NCBI GenBank assembly: GCA_017532355.1
Contig: JAFXJK010000026.1
Coordinates: 1 to 19,507, forward strand
DNA: 19,507 nucleotides
Direction: 5' to 3'
Origin: Oscillospiraceae bacterium
GTDB lineage: Bacteria; Bacillota_A; Clostridia; Oscillospirales; JAAYXM01
Part shown: in pieces, positions 9,300 to 15,211 of the stretch
How the letters are laid out: every line of letters starts with the position of its first letter
Numbering within the stretch: the stretch's first letter is position 1
Notes under the pieces: generated by a model
Database searches by the model: none
Seen by the model: the letters and a program-made list of their open reading frames with translations, nothing else
Told to the model about the DNA's origin: nothing
Position numbers and translations under genes: made by a program

Positions 9300-9336
9300 T
9301 CACTTTTACTTTTTGTTAGCAAAAAAGTAAAAGTAA
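9300..9336 (-). promoter_or_regulatory. Leader hairpin (arms 1:2) overlapping Phe/Tyr codons
   Basis: Minus-strand arm 9334-9322 pairs perfectly over 13 bp with 9314-9302, 7-nt loop; it can extend to 15 bp with 9336-9335 against 9301-9300. Arm 1 is made of the TAC and TTT codons of the leader peptide, and arm 2 contains its stop codon. Arm 2 can instead pair downstream: 9304-9294 with 9250-9240, 11 bp including two G-U pairs, which would invade the top of the terminator. The 1:2 hairpin is clear; the antiterminator pairing is my best candidate and less certain. Confidence 0.65.
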
Positions 9337-9377
9337 AAGTAATAAAATATTGCAGATGCTCTGAGAGAATATGTCAT
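9306..9377 (-). CDS. Phe/Tyr-rich leader peptide of the aro operon
   Basis: A 23-codon ORF beginning MTYSLRASA, then the run IFYYFYFYFF, then ANKK and stop TAA. Nine consecutive Phe or Tyr codons (five TTT, three TAC, one TAT) sit in front of the terminator of an operon that makes Phe and Tyr. The expected +1 is near 9400, and AAAGGCGAG (9393-9385) precedes the ATG by about 7-11 nt, a modest but usable SD. By analogy with pheL and trpL leaders, ribosome stalling at these codons when charged tRNA-Phe or tRNA-Tyr is scarce would break the 1:2 hairpin and favour read-through. There is no Trp codon. Alternative: A/T/C-rich palindromes happen to spell Phe and Tyr; the position argues against chance. 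Confidence 0.75.
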   Translation of the reverse strand: MTYSLRASAIFYYFYFYFFANKK

Positions 9378-9406
9378 TACAAAACTCGCCTTTCCTTTTT
9401 TTAGTG

Positions 9407-9435
9407 ATTATACCACCATAATTCTGATTTGTCAA
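9407..9435 (-). promoter_or_regulatory. aro operon promoter, perfect consensus
   Basis: Minus strand TTGACA (9435-9430), 17-bp spacer, TATAAT (9412-9407). Both hexamers match the sigma-A consensus fully. Initiation near 9400 would give a leader of about 210 nt before aroF. Such a strong constitutive promoter fits control by downstream attenuation rather than at initiation. Confidence 0.92.
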
Positions 9436-9455
9436 TCAGCTTTGCTTTAAATTTT

Positions 9456-10289
9456 TTAAAACGTCGGAGCTTCTGCAGTGTCACCCGGGGTTTTGTCTCC
9501 GCGAAGATAGAAAAGATACCCTGCATAGACAGTTCCGGAGAGCGCAGCATAGACGTAAGAAAGCGGTAAAATATAGCTTAAGCTTGACGCAATATCCCAC
9601 AAGAGGTACGATGCACGTAGGAAGATACATTCAACCGTTCTGCCGCGCATAAGCGAAATGCACTCGCGAAGCGATGCAAAAGCTCCGCCCGACTTGCCCT
9701 CTGCGAAAATATATTTTGCAAAAACATATCTGCTGTTCCACAAAATCGAAAACAGTGCCGAAACAGGAAGGAGAGGAAGCAATATATTTGCCACAAAATA
9801 CAGCCCTGCTTTTGCGCATAAAACAATCAGCAAGGTTGGCACAAGCATAAACAGAAACGACCAGAACGCTGACATAAAGGCAATGAGAAACTCAAGCCAA
9901 ACGGACGAAAAAACCGTTTTGAGGCTTGTAAAAGGTGAAAAAGCATCCGAAAACTTCGTCTTTTCCCCTCTTGCAACCTTCAGAAAGAAACGGCAGATTC
10001 CTACCGAAAGCGGTGCCATAACAATAACGTAAAGAGCAAGAGTTACAATGACGGATGCGATAGTCTTTTTCGTAATGACATCAGGCACAAAAAGGCGAAG
10101 CATCTGCATCGCGTCACCCTGCACACCAAGCAGTTCATCAACCGTCGGTATATGAAGCGGTAAAAAAGAGAGTATCAGCACAGAAAGCGCAAGCTGCGCA
10201 ATAATTATACCAAATGTTTTCAGCCAGCTTCCTTGCAAGCTTACCATAGCCTGAGCCTTTATTCTTTTTCTGACAAGAGTTCTTTTCAT
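9456..10289 (-). CDS. DUF975-like integral membrane protein
   Basis: 277 residues, several hydrophobic segments: about 25-46, 76-98, 130-155, 158-178, plus a C-terminal pair near 210-255. A basic, amphipathic N-terminus (MKRTLVRKRIKAQAMVSLQGSW) and the loop ARGEKTKFSDAFSPF resemble the DUF975 family of Firmicutes membrane proteins, of unknown function. GGAGC lies 8 nt before the ATG. It starts 21 bp after the VanW gene stop and shares its transcript. I see no terminator between its stop and the aro promoter 21 bp further on, so read-through into the aro leader is possible. Family call is tentative; membrane location is clear. Confidence 0.75.
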   Translation of the reverse strand: MKRTLVRKRIKAQAMVSLQGSWLKTFGIIIAQLALSVLILSFLPLHIPTVDELLGVQGDAMQMLRLFVPDVITKKTIASVIVTLALYVIVMAPLSVGICRFFLKVARGEKTKFSDAFSPFTSLKTVFSSVWLEFLIAFMSAFWSFLFMLVPTLLIVLCAKAGLYFVANILLPLLPVSALFSILWNSRYVFAKYIFAEGKSGGAFASLRECISLMRGRTVECIFLRASYLLWDIASSLSYILPLSYVYAALSGTVYAGYLFYLRGDKTPGDTAEAPTF

Positions 10290-10310
10290 GTTTTTGCTCC
10301 AAATTTAAAA

Positions 10311-12101
10311 TTACTGCGTTATCCAATCGGGAGTTTCAGAAGATTCATCTGCAGTTTTCTCTTCTGCAGGCTTTTCCTCTGCCGGAGGCTCATCAACCGG
10401 AGCATCCACCGGCGGCACATCAGGTGTCTCAGCGGACGGTGTCTCCGGTGCTGCATTTTCAGTCGGAGTCTGAGTTGGTGTTTCTTCCTTCGGCGGGTCT
10501 TCCTTTTCTTCGGACGGTGCAGGTGCAACCGTCGGTTTTGCCGCGCCGGTTCCTACGAGAACTATCTCCGGCATCGGCTTGTATTTCGAGTTGTTTTCAA
10601 GGTAGGACTCTATGAGCTTTCCTTTTGCGTCATAAACGTTACGGTAGACGCTCATTGAAATGCCCTGCTGTCCCTTCTGCTGTACCTCGCGAACGCCCTT
10701 TGCAAGAGCAGTACTTGTTTTTTCACGTGTCGGGTACGCGCTTGTGGAATGAGTTTTCTTTGTGAGTTTTACGGTAACCTTTTCATCAGGCTCCGTTCCC
10801 ATAATCTTGACTCTTATATAGTTGTTTTTCGAGGTCGCAACAATCTTTACCGGATATTCGCTTGTGTTCACAAATCTGAAGTCAATTGAACCGTAAACAA
10901 CGGTTGCATCCTCGCCCTTGGGGGTATAGTCAACATAAAACGCATGGTTTCTTCGCTCTGTTATCTTCATATTGGCGCGAAGTGCAGCCATATAGATGGT
11001 TGACGAAACCTGACAGATACCGCCGCCGATGCCGTCAACAACCTCGCCCTGCGCAAAAATCGCCGCTGCCTTAAAGCCTCTGGCAGTAGTTCTCGGTCCG
11101 ACCGTCTTGTTGTATGAGAACTCCTCACCCGGGTTAAGAATCGTTCCGTTTACGAGCTGTGCCGCGAGGCGGACATTTGCCGTTCTCTCAACCTTTTTCG
11201 GGCTGAAATGCGTCTCGACCTCTGCAAGGCAATATTTAAAGAGGTTTGTTTCAAGATGCTTTGTCTGTATCTTTGGCTGTGTAATCTCAAGAGGTATTCT
11301 TATGATTTCATCCGGTGTTTTGTTATATGCAATTCTCGCCGCTTCAAGGTCAAAATCAACACCAAGCACGTGAGGGATGATTTTGTTGCCATCCTCTCCC
11401 TTTTCGAGGTATGCATCACGGACCTCCGTATGAACCTCGGAATAGACCTTATCTATGTCGAGCGCAACGGAAGTTGCGAGTTCACGAGATAGCGCGATAG
11501 TTGAGTAATCCTCGGTTAAAAAAGCGTTTGTAAGCTTTTCGCGGAACTCGTCCTTGTTTATCATATTGCCGTCGTGACGCGGATGGAGAATCAAGGTCGT
11601 GTCCTCAATCGTGTATTCCGCATCAACAGGTGCTATATCGTACTTTGACACTTCAAGGAACGCCTCCTCAAAGGCTTCTTCACCGAAGTTTACCGCAGCC
11701 CCTACGTCGTATCCGCCAAAGATGCATTTCATAACCGCGCCGATACGGGAAAAGAATCCGCCCTCGCGGCCTACGCCATACGCGCGCTTTGCAATCTCCT
11801 CCGCAGGAACGGTAATATCAAGCTCCGATCCCTTTATCGTAACCTCGTCGAAATTTTCAACGGCTACCTTGACCTCTGCATTCTTATAGCCTTCATCACA
11901 GGAAGTCATGATGAGCTCCGCGGCCTGAGTCTCGCTCTTTCCCGAAAGTGCGAGATTGCCTGCCTTTACTCCGGGGAAAATACCCCCGTATGCATAAGTG
12001 TAGACAATCAAAGCAAGAAATAAAACAATAACAACTCCCACTGCCGCAAGCGAAATCATTGTCGGTTTTGATGCCTTGATCTTCTGAAGAAAATTCATCA
12101 T
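10311..12101 (-). CDS. VanW family protein with PG-binding-4-like and G5-like regions
   Basis: 596 residues; a cell-envelope protein of the type found beside peptidoglycan genes; biochemical role unknown. After a short basic N-terminus comes one membrane segment (about residues 15-37), so the rest is probably extracytoplasmic. An alpha/beta region resembling the PG_binding_4 domain (about 45-240) is followed by the VanW core containing NPGEEFSYN, GGGICQVSSTIY and RRNHAFYVDY, a beta-rich G5-like stretch (about 410-490), and a long Pro/Glu/Thr/Ala-rich tail that may span the wall. I chose the ATG at 12101 because AGGGG lies 8 nt upstream; the in-frame ATGs at 12125-12117 have no SD. Promoter at 12153-12181; co-transcribed with the DUF975-like gene. 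Confidence 0.9.
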   Translation of the reverse strand: MMNFLQKIKASKPTMISLAAVGVVIVLFLALIVYTYAYGGIFPGVKAGNLALSGKSETQAAELIMTSCDEGYKNAEVKVAVENFDEVTIKGSELDITVPAEEIAKRAYGVGREGGFFSRIGAVMKCIFGGYDVGAAVNFGEEAFEEAFLEVSKYDIAPVDAEYTIEDTTLILHPRHDGNMINKDEFREKLTNAFLTEDYSTIALSRELATSVALDIDKVYSEVHTEVRDAYLEKGEDGNKIIPHVLGVDFDLEAARIAYNKTPDEIIRIPLEITQPKIQTKHLETNLFKYCLAEVETHFSPKKVERTANVRLAAQLVNGTILNPGEEFSYNKTVGPRTTARGFKAAAIFAQGEVVDGIGGGICQVSSTIYMAALRANMKITERRNHAFYVDYTPKGEDATVVYGSIDFRFVNTSEYPVKIVATSKNNYIRVKIMGTEPDEKVTVKLTKKTHSTSAYPTREKTSTALAKGVREVQQKGQQGISMSVYRNVYDAKGKLIESYLENNSKYKPMPEIVLVGTGAAKPTVAPAPSEEKEDPPKEETPTQTPTENAAPETPSAETPDVPPVDAPVDEPPAEEKPAEEKTADESSETPDWITQ

Positions 12102-12152
12102 ATTCCATACCCCTGTCATCATCATAAAAAAAGTAAATACTTTTACATATAT

Positions 12153-12181
12153 AGTATATCTTTTAAACCACTCAATTTCAA
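12153..12181 (-). promoter_or_regulatory. Promoter of the VanW-DUF975 unit
   Basis: Minus strand TTGAAA (12181-12176), 17-bp spacer, TATACT (12158-12153); five of six matches in each hexamer. It lies about 50 bp upstream of the chosen VanW start and back to back with the metG promoter. Confidence 0.8.
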
Positions 12182-12229
12182 CTACAGTTTTGTAACTTTT
12201 AGGACATTTTTCATATTTTTATATAACGG

Positions 12230-12259
12230 TTGCAAAATTCTCCACTTTTATGTTATACT
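12230..12259 (+). promoter_or_regulatory. metG promoter
   Basis: TTGCAA (12230-12235), 18-bp spacer, TATACT (12254-12259), about 39 bp before the metG ATG. The short leader leaves no room for a T-box or SAM riboswitch. Confidence 0.7.
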
Positions 12260-12297
12260 TTAATATAATACGACATTCGAGAAAGAGGAAACAAAAA

Positions 12298-14217
12298 ATG
12301 GAGCAGAACAAATTTTATATTACTACTGCCATTGCTTACACATCAAGAAAGCCTCATATCGGAAACACTTATGAGGTCGTCCTCACGGACGCCATTGCCC
12401 GTTTCAAGCGCTCGATGGGCTATGATGTTTTCTTCCTTACGGGAACTGATGAGCATGGTCAGAAAATTGAAGATATTGCAAAGGAAACAGGCGTTACTCC
12501 GCAGGAGTATGTCGACGGTGTTGCAGGAGAAATCCGCGACATCTGGGACCTTATGAACTCAAGCTACGACAAGTTTATCCGCACAACGGACGACTACCAC
12601 GTCGAGGCTGTTCAGAAGATTTTCAAGAAGCTCTATGACCAGGGCGACATCTACAAGGGTGAATACAAGGGCTGGTACTGCGTTCCCTGCGAGTCCTTCT
12701 TTACCGACACACAGGTCGAAAACGGCGTCTGCCCCGACTGCGGACGTCCCGTAAAGCAGGCAAACGAAGAAGCCTACTTCTTCAAGATGAGCAAGTACCA
12801 GGATGCACTTATGAAGCACATTGAAGAAAACCCCGACTTCATCCAGCCTGAAAGCCGCAAGCGCGAGATGGTAAACAACTTCTTAAAGCCGGGTCTTCAG
12901 GACCTCTGCGTTTCTCGCTCGTCCTTCAAGTGGGGCGTTCCGGTTACATTCGACGATAAGCACGTTATCTACGTCTGGATTGACGCGCTTTCAAACTACA
13001 TCACGGCTCTCGGCTACTCTCCCGACGGCTCGGGCGAGCTTTATAACAAGTACTGGCCGGCAGATGTCCACATCATCGGCAAGGACATCCTCCGCTTCCA
13101 TACCATTTACTGGCCGATTATGCTTATGGCTCTCGGAGAGCCGCTTCCGAAGAAGGTCTTCGGACATCCGTGGCTCCTCTTCGGAACTGACAAGATGAGC
13201 AAATCAAAGGGCAACGTTATTTATGCTGACGACCTCGTCCGTCACTTCGGCGTTGATGCTGTCCGCTACTACGTCCTTCGCGAAATGCCGTTTGCACAGG
13301 ACGGTACGATTACTTATGAAACCATTATCGCGCGCTTTAACGCCGACCTTGCAAATACGCTCGGAAACCTCGTCAACCGCACCGTTGCGATGGCGAATAA
13401 GTACTTTGGCGGTAAGGTCGCTTACAAAGGCGTATGCGCTGACTGCGATGCAGACCTCAAGGCAACTGCAATCGCTGCACGTGCAAACGTTGAAGCAAAA
13501 ATGAACGATTACCGCGTTGCGGACGCACTCGAGGAAATCATCTCCCTTGCCCGTCGCAGCAACAAGTACATCGACGAAACAGAGCCGTGGGCTCTTGCAA
13601 AGGACGAAGAGAAGCGCGACCGCCTCGAAACCGTCCTCTTCAATCTCCTTGAGTCCATCCGTTTTATCGGAACTCTTCTCTATCCGTTCATGCCCGATAC
13701 CGCAGATAAGATTATCGCGCAGATTGGTGCAGAGAAGTGCGACATCGCATCGCTTTCCGACTTTGCTGAAAGCGGCGATAAAACAGTAGGTACAGCAGAA
13801 GTTCTCTTCGCAAGAATCGACGAGGCAAAGAAGCTCGAAGAGCTTGCCGCAGAGAATGAACCGCCGAAGAAGGAAGTCGCGCCTTACAAGGACGAAATCG
13901 TATATGACGAGTTCGATAAAATCGACCTTCGCGTTGCAAAGGTTGTAGCCTGCGAGCCTGTTCCCAAGGCTGACAAACTTTTAAAGCTCATCCTCAACAC
14001 AGGTGAGGCAGAGCGTCAGATTGTTTCGGGAATTGCTAAAGAATACAAGCCCGAAGAGCTTATAGGCAAGAAGATAATTCTTGTTTCAAACTTAAAGCCT
14101 GCAAAGCTCCGCGGCGTTGAGAGCAACGGTATGCTTCTCGCGGCTGATATGCCCGACGGCGGTTGCAAGGTCATCTTCGTTGACGACGCAGTCGAAGAAG
14201 GCTCACAGATTCACTAA
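12298..14217 (+). CDS. metG: Methionyl-tRNA synthetase with C-terminal tRNA-binding domain
   Basis: Charges tRNA-Met in the cytoplasm. 639 residues. The class I HIGH motif appears as PHIGNTYE (19-26), the zinc knuckle as CVPC and CPDC on either side of a short loop in the connective region, and the ATP-site motif as KMSKSKGN (299-306). The final ~105 residues (from DEFDKIDLRVAKV) form the EMAP/Trbp111-type OB-fold that assists tRNA binding and dimerisation. An in-frame upstream ATG at 12250 was rejected: the family starts at MEQNKFYIT, and AGAGGAAA sits just upstream of 12298. Codon choice is strongly biased to C-ending codons (GAC, TAC, TTC, ATC), as expected for high expression. Ends in a hairpin at 14232-14257. 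Confidence 0.98.
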   Translation: MEQNKFYITTAIAYTSRKPHIGNTYEVVLTDAIARFKRSMGYDVFFLTGTDEHGQKIEDIAKETGVTPQEYVDGVAGEIRDIWDLMNSSYDKFIRTTDDYHVEAVQKIFKKLYDQGDIYKGEYKGWYCVPCESFFTDTQVENGVCPDCGRPVKQANEEAYFFKMSKYQDALMKHIEENPDFIQPESRKREMVNNFLKPGLQDLCVSRSSFKWGVPVTFDDKHVIYVWIDALSNYITALGYSPDGSGELYNKYWPADVHIIGKDILRFHTIYWPIMLMALGEPLPKKVFGHPWLLFGTDKMSKSKGNVIYADDLVRHFGVDAVRYYVLREMPFAQDGTITYETIIARFNADLANTLGNLVNRTVAMANKYFGGKVAYKGVCADCDADLKATAIAARANVEAKMNDYRVADALEEIISLARRSNKYIDETEPWALAKDEEKRDRLETVLFNLLESIRFIGTLLYPFMPDTADKIIAQIGAEKCDIASLSDFAESGDKTVGTAEVLFARIDEAKKLEELAAENEPPKKEVAPYKDEIVYDEFDKIDLRVAKVVACEPVPKADKLLKLILNTGEAERQIVSGIAKEYKPEELIGKKIILVSNLKPAKLRGVESNGMLLAADMPDGGCKVIFVDDAVEEGSQIH

Positions 14218-14231
14218 ATAAAAGCAAAGAA

Positions 14232-14258
14232 CCCCCCGTGCAAAATTGCACGGGGGGG
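14232..14258 (+). terminator. Probable metG terminator hairpin
   Basis: A 12-bp stem of six C-G pairs plus GTGCAA/TTGCAC (14232-14243 with 14246-14257). The following tract is only GCATTATTTTG, weaker than the other terminators here. Its position 15 nt after the metG stop supports the role. Confidence 0.65.
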
Positions 14259-14317
14259 CATTATTTTGACAAATTGCCTTTTGCAAAACATCAGCTTCGT
14301 AGTCCTGCCGGACGGGC

Positions 14318-14341
14318 TTACTTTTGTCGCGACAAAAGTAA
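14318..14341. repeat. 24-bp perfect palindrome, REP-like
   Basis: TTACTTTTGTCG followed directly by its exact reverse complement CGACAAAAGTAA. It sits in a non-coding stretch (14218-14454) together with a second large hairpin at 14352-14404. I recall similar CTTTTGTCGCGACAAAAG palindromes being scattered in Oscillospiraceae genomes, but copy number cannot be seen from one window. Confidence 0.7.
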
Positions 14342-14404
14342 CAAAAACGCTTGTGGGGAGAACTCGCCGCCGCACTCCCGTACGGCGAAGGAAACCTCCC
14401 CACA
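14342..14404 (-). terminator. Long hairpin with minus-strand T tract, possible terminator of the DUF6809-like gene
   Basis: Outer stem of 9 bp: 14352-14360 with 14396-14404 (TGTGGGGAG / CTCCCCACA). An inner stem of at least 6 bp uses the GCCGCC and CGGCGA-type segments. Read on the minus strand, the stem is followed by AGCGTTTTTGTT, so it could terminate transcripts from the gene at 14455-14727. It may instead be part of a REP-type element with the neighbouring palindrome. Confidence 0.5.
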
Positions 14405-14454
14405 CCCCTCCGCTTCGCATCGCCGGAACATTCTGCAGTATGCTGATTCGCACG

Positions 14455-14727
14455 TTAACTCTCCTCCGATAAGCATTCCAACATAAACTTACCTCCGAGC
14501 CGGAAGGCATATATGAACAGCTCACGCTCCAAAATACAGTTTAGCTCTATGACCGAGTCATCATACTTCTTTAATAGCTCATTCTGCGAATCTGTTAATG
14601 CTTCCGAAAGTTTGGTTCGATTTTTGTCCATCAACCGGAGCGCCGTTCTTTCCTCAACGCTTCTCTTCGTGTATGCCTCCTGGGGGCAAATATTCCCATA
14701 CCATAACTCCTCAAGTAAGTTTCTCAT
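14455..14727 (-). CDS. Small DUF6809-like hypothetical protein
   Basis: 90 residues, opening MRNLLEELWYGNICPQE, a start I recognise from small Clostridia proteins of the DUF6809 type, whose function is unknown. The rest is predicted mostly helical and charged (KRSVEERTALRLMDKNRTKLSEAL, continuing to about residue 80), with no signal peptide. A strong GAGGTGAT ribosome site lies 4 nt before the ATG, supporting a real gene. No convincing promoter hexamers were found; upstream lies a phased decamer array and a palindrome (14751-14804) that may control it. In such genomes these proteins often sit near mobile or accessory genes, as here. Family name is from memory of the N-terminus. Confidence 0.75.
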   Translation of the reverse strand: MRNLLEELWYGNICPQEAYTKRSVEERTALRLMDKNRTKLSEALTDSQNELLKKYDDSVIELNCILERELFIYAFRLGGKFMLECLSEES

Positions 14728-14750
14728 AATATCACCTCAGGAATAATATA

Positions 14751-14800
14751 CCATAAAGGAAAGCAAAATACAGCAAAGTAGGATAAAGTAGTATAAAATA
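14751..14800. repeat. Five phased 10-bp units with A tracts
   Basis: Consecutive decamers ccataaagga, aagcaaaata, cagcaaagta, ggataaagta and gtataaaata each carry AAA at the same place in the unit. The middle units share AAAGTA. A-tracts repeated every 10 bp are the classic pattern for intrinsically bent DNA and could also be a same-face protein-binding array. It lies between the DUF6809-like start and the structured RNA at 14815. Confidence 0.6.
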
Positions 14801-14804
14801 CTAC
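14788..14804. promoter_or_regulatory. 7-3-7 inverted repeat, possible operator
   Basis: GTAGTAT AAA ATACTAC, a perfect inverted repeat at the end of the decamer array, 10 bp before the ATGA that borders the structured RNA. Size and symmetry suit a dimeric regulator. No regulator is identified. Confidence 0.4.
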
Positions 14805-14814
14805 CAAGTCATGA

Positions 14815-14947
14815 CCACCGGTAAAACCGGTGGCATGCACTAAGCCTATAAGGCTATTATGTTGGCGGCGCCTCAAGACGCGCCGAAACGGTTTGCCAAC
14901 CGCATGTATTTTACGGGCTGCCTCACAAAGTGGGGCGGTCTTTTATT
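14815..14947 (+). ncRNA. Structured RNA, candidate stand-alone HEARO / IscB omega-RNA element
   Basis: Begins directly after ATGA (14811-14814), the integration context described for HEARO/ISC elements. In order: hairpin CCACCGGT-AAA-ACCGGTGG (14815-14833), linker CATGCACTA, hairpin AGCC/GGCT (14843-14855), a multibranch with GTTGGC/GCCAAC closing (14861-14866 with 14895-14900) around GGCGC/GCGCC with loop CTCAAGAC, and a final hairpin CTGCCTCAC-AAA-GTGGGGCGG (14918-14938) followed by TCTTTTATT, which looks like an intrinsic terminator. No IscB, TnpB or transposase gene is nearby, so this would be an orphan RNA whose guide would be the flanking sequence before ATGA. The assignment rests on recalled features, not on a model hit; the fold itself is seen directly. 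Confidence 0.6.
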
Positions 14948-15033
14948 GTGCAAACGAATACCATCTGGTCGAATGGGATGCTTTTGCATGTCGAAAAGTT
15001 GTCAAAAAGTTGTCAAAAAATAAATTAAATATG

Positions 15034-15042
15034 TGCTATAAT
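15034..15042 (+). promoter_or_regulatory. Extended -10 promoter of the toxin-like/lipoprotein unit
   Basis: TGCTATAAT: an extended TG motif (15034-15035) plus perfect TATAAT (15037-15042). The nearest TTGTCA copies upstream are too far for an ordinary -35 (21 bp), fitting an extended -10 promoter. Expected start near 15049, giving a leader of about 160 nt before the gene at 15212. Confidence 0.6.
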
Positions 15043-15117
15043 GTATTCATCTTAAGAAATAAAACGTGTTGATATCGGCACAAAAGGAGGTATATTTTCA
15101 AAAAGTTAAATTAAACT

Positions 15118-15206
15118 TTACCACATTTATTTGAACATATAGGAGAAATGTGGTAATATAAACCTGACCATATTTCTCCTGACAAAATTTATTTTATAAG
15201 GAGAAA
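15118..15206 (+). promoter_or_regulatory. Leader with mutually exclusive hairpins that could hide the ribosome site
   Basis: Three competing pairings. (A) 15118-15128 with 15146-15156, 11 bp perfect. (B) 15141-15153 with 15168-15180, 13 bp with one G-U. (C) TTTCTCCT at 15173-15180 with AGGAGAAA at 15199-15206, the ribosome site of the next gene, 8 bp. A and B share 15146-15153; B and C share 15173-15180. Thus A would favour C (SD hidden) and B would free the SD. No known riboswitch motif recognised. The decoy AGGAGAAATG at 15141 copies the real SD. Confidence 0.5.
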
Positions 15207-15211
15207 CATAC

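Noticed and set aside
9191..9455. T-box riboswitch ahead of aroF
   Set aside because: No AGGGTGGNACCGCG-type antiterminator sequence or Stem I features in the leader; the leader ORF explains the terminator better.
12250..12297. N-terminal extension of metG from the ATG at 12250
   Set aside because: This ATG overlaps the -10 region of the promoter and lacks a ribosome site; the family starts at 12298.
14232..14455. Additional small coding frames after metG on both strands
   Set aside because: They lie in the terminator, palindrome and GC-rich hairpin; products are shadows of repeats with no ribosome sites.
14830..15072. 80-codon GTG-started frame
   Set aside because: Runs through the stems of the structured RNA, its terminator hairpin and the downstream promoter, with no ribosome site; composition is not protein-like.
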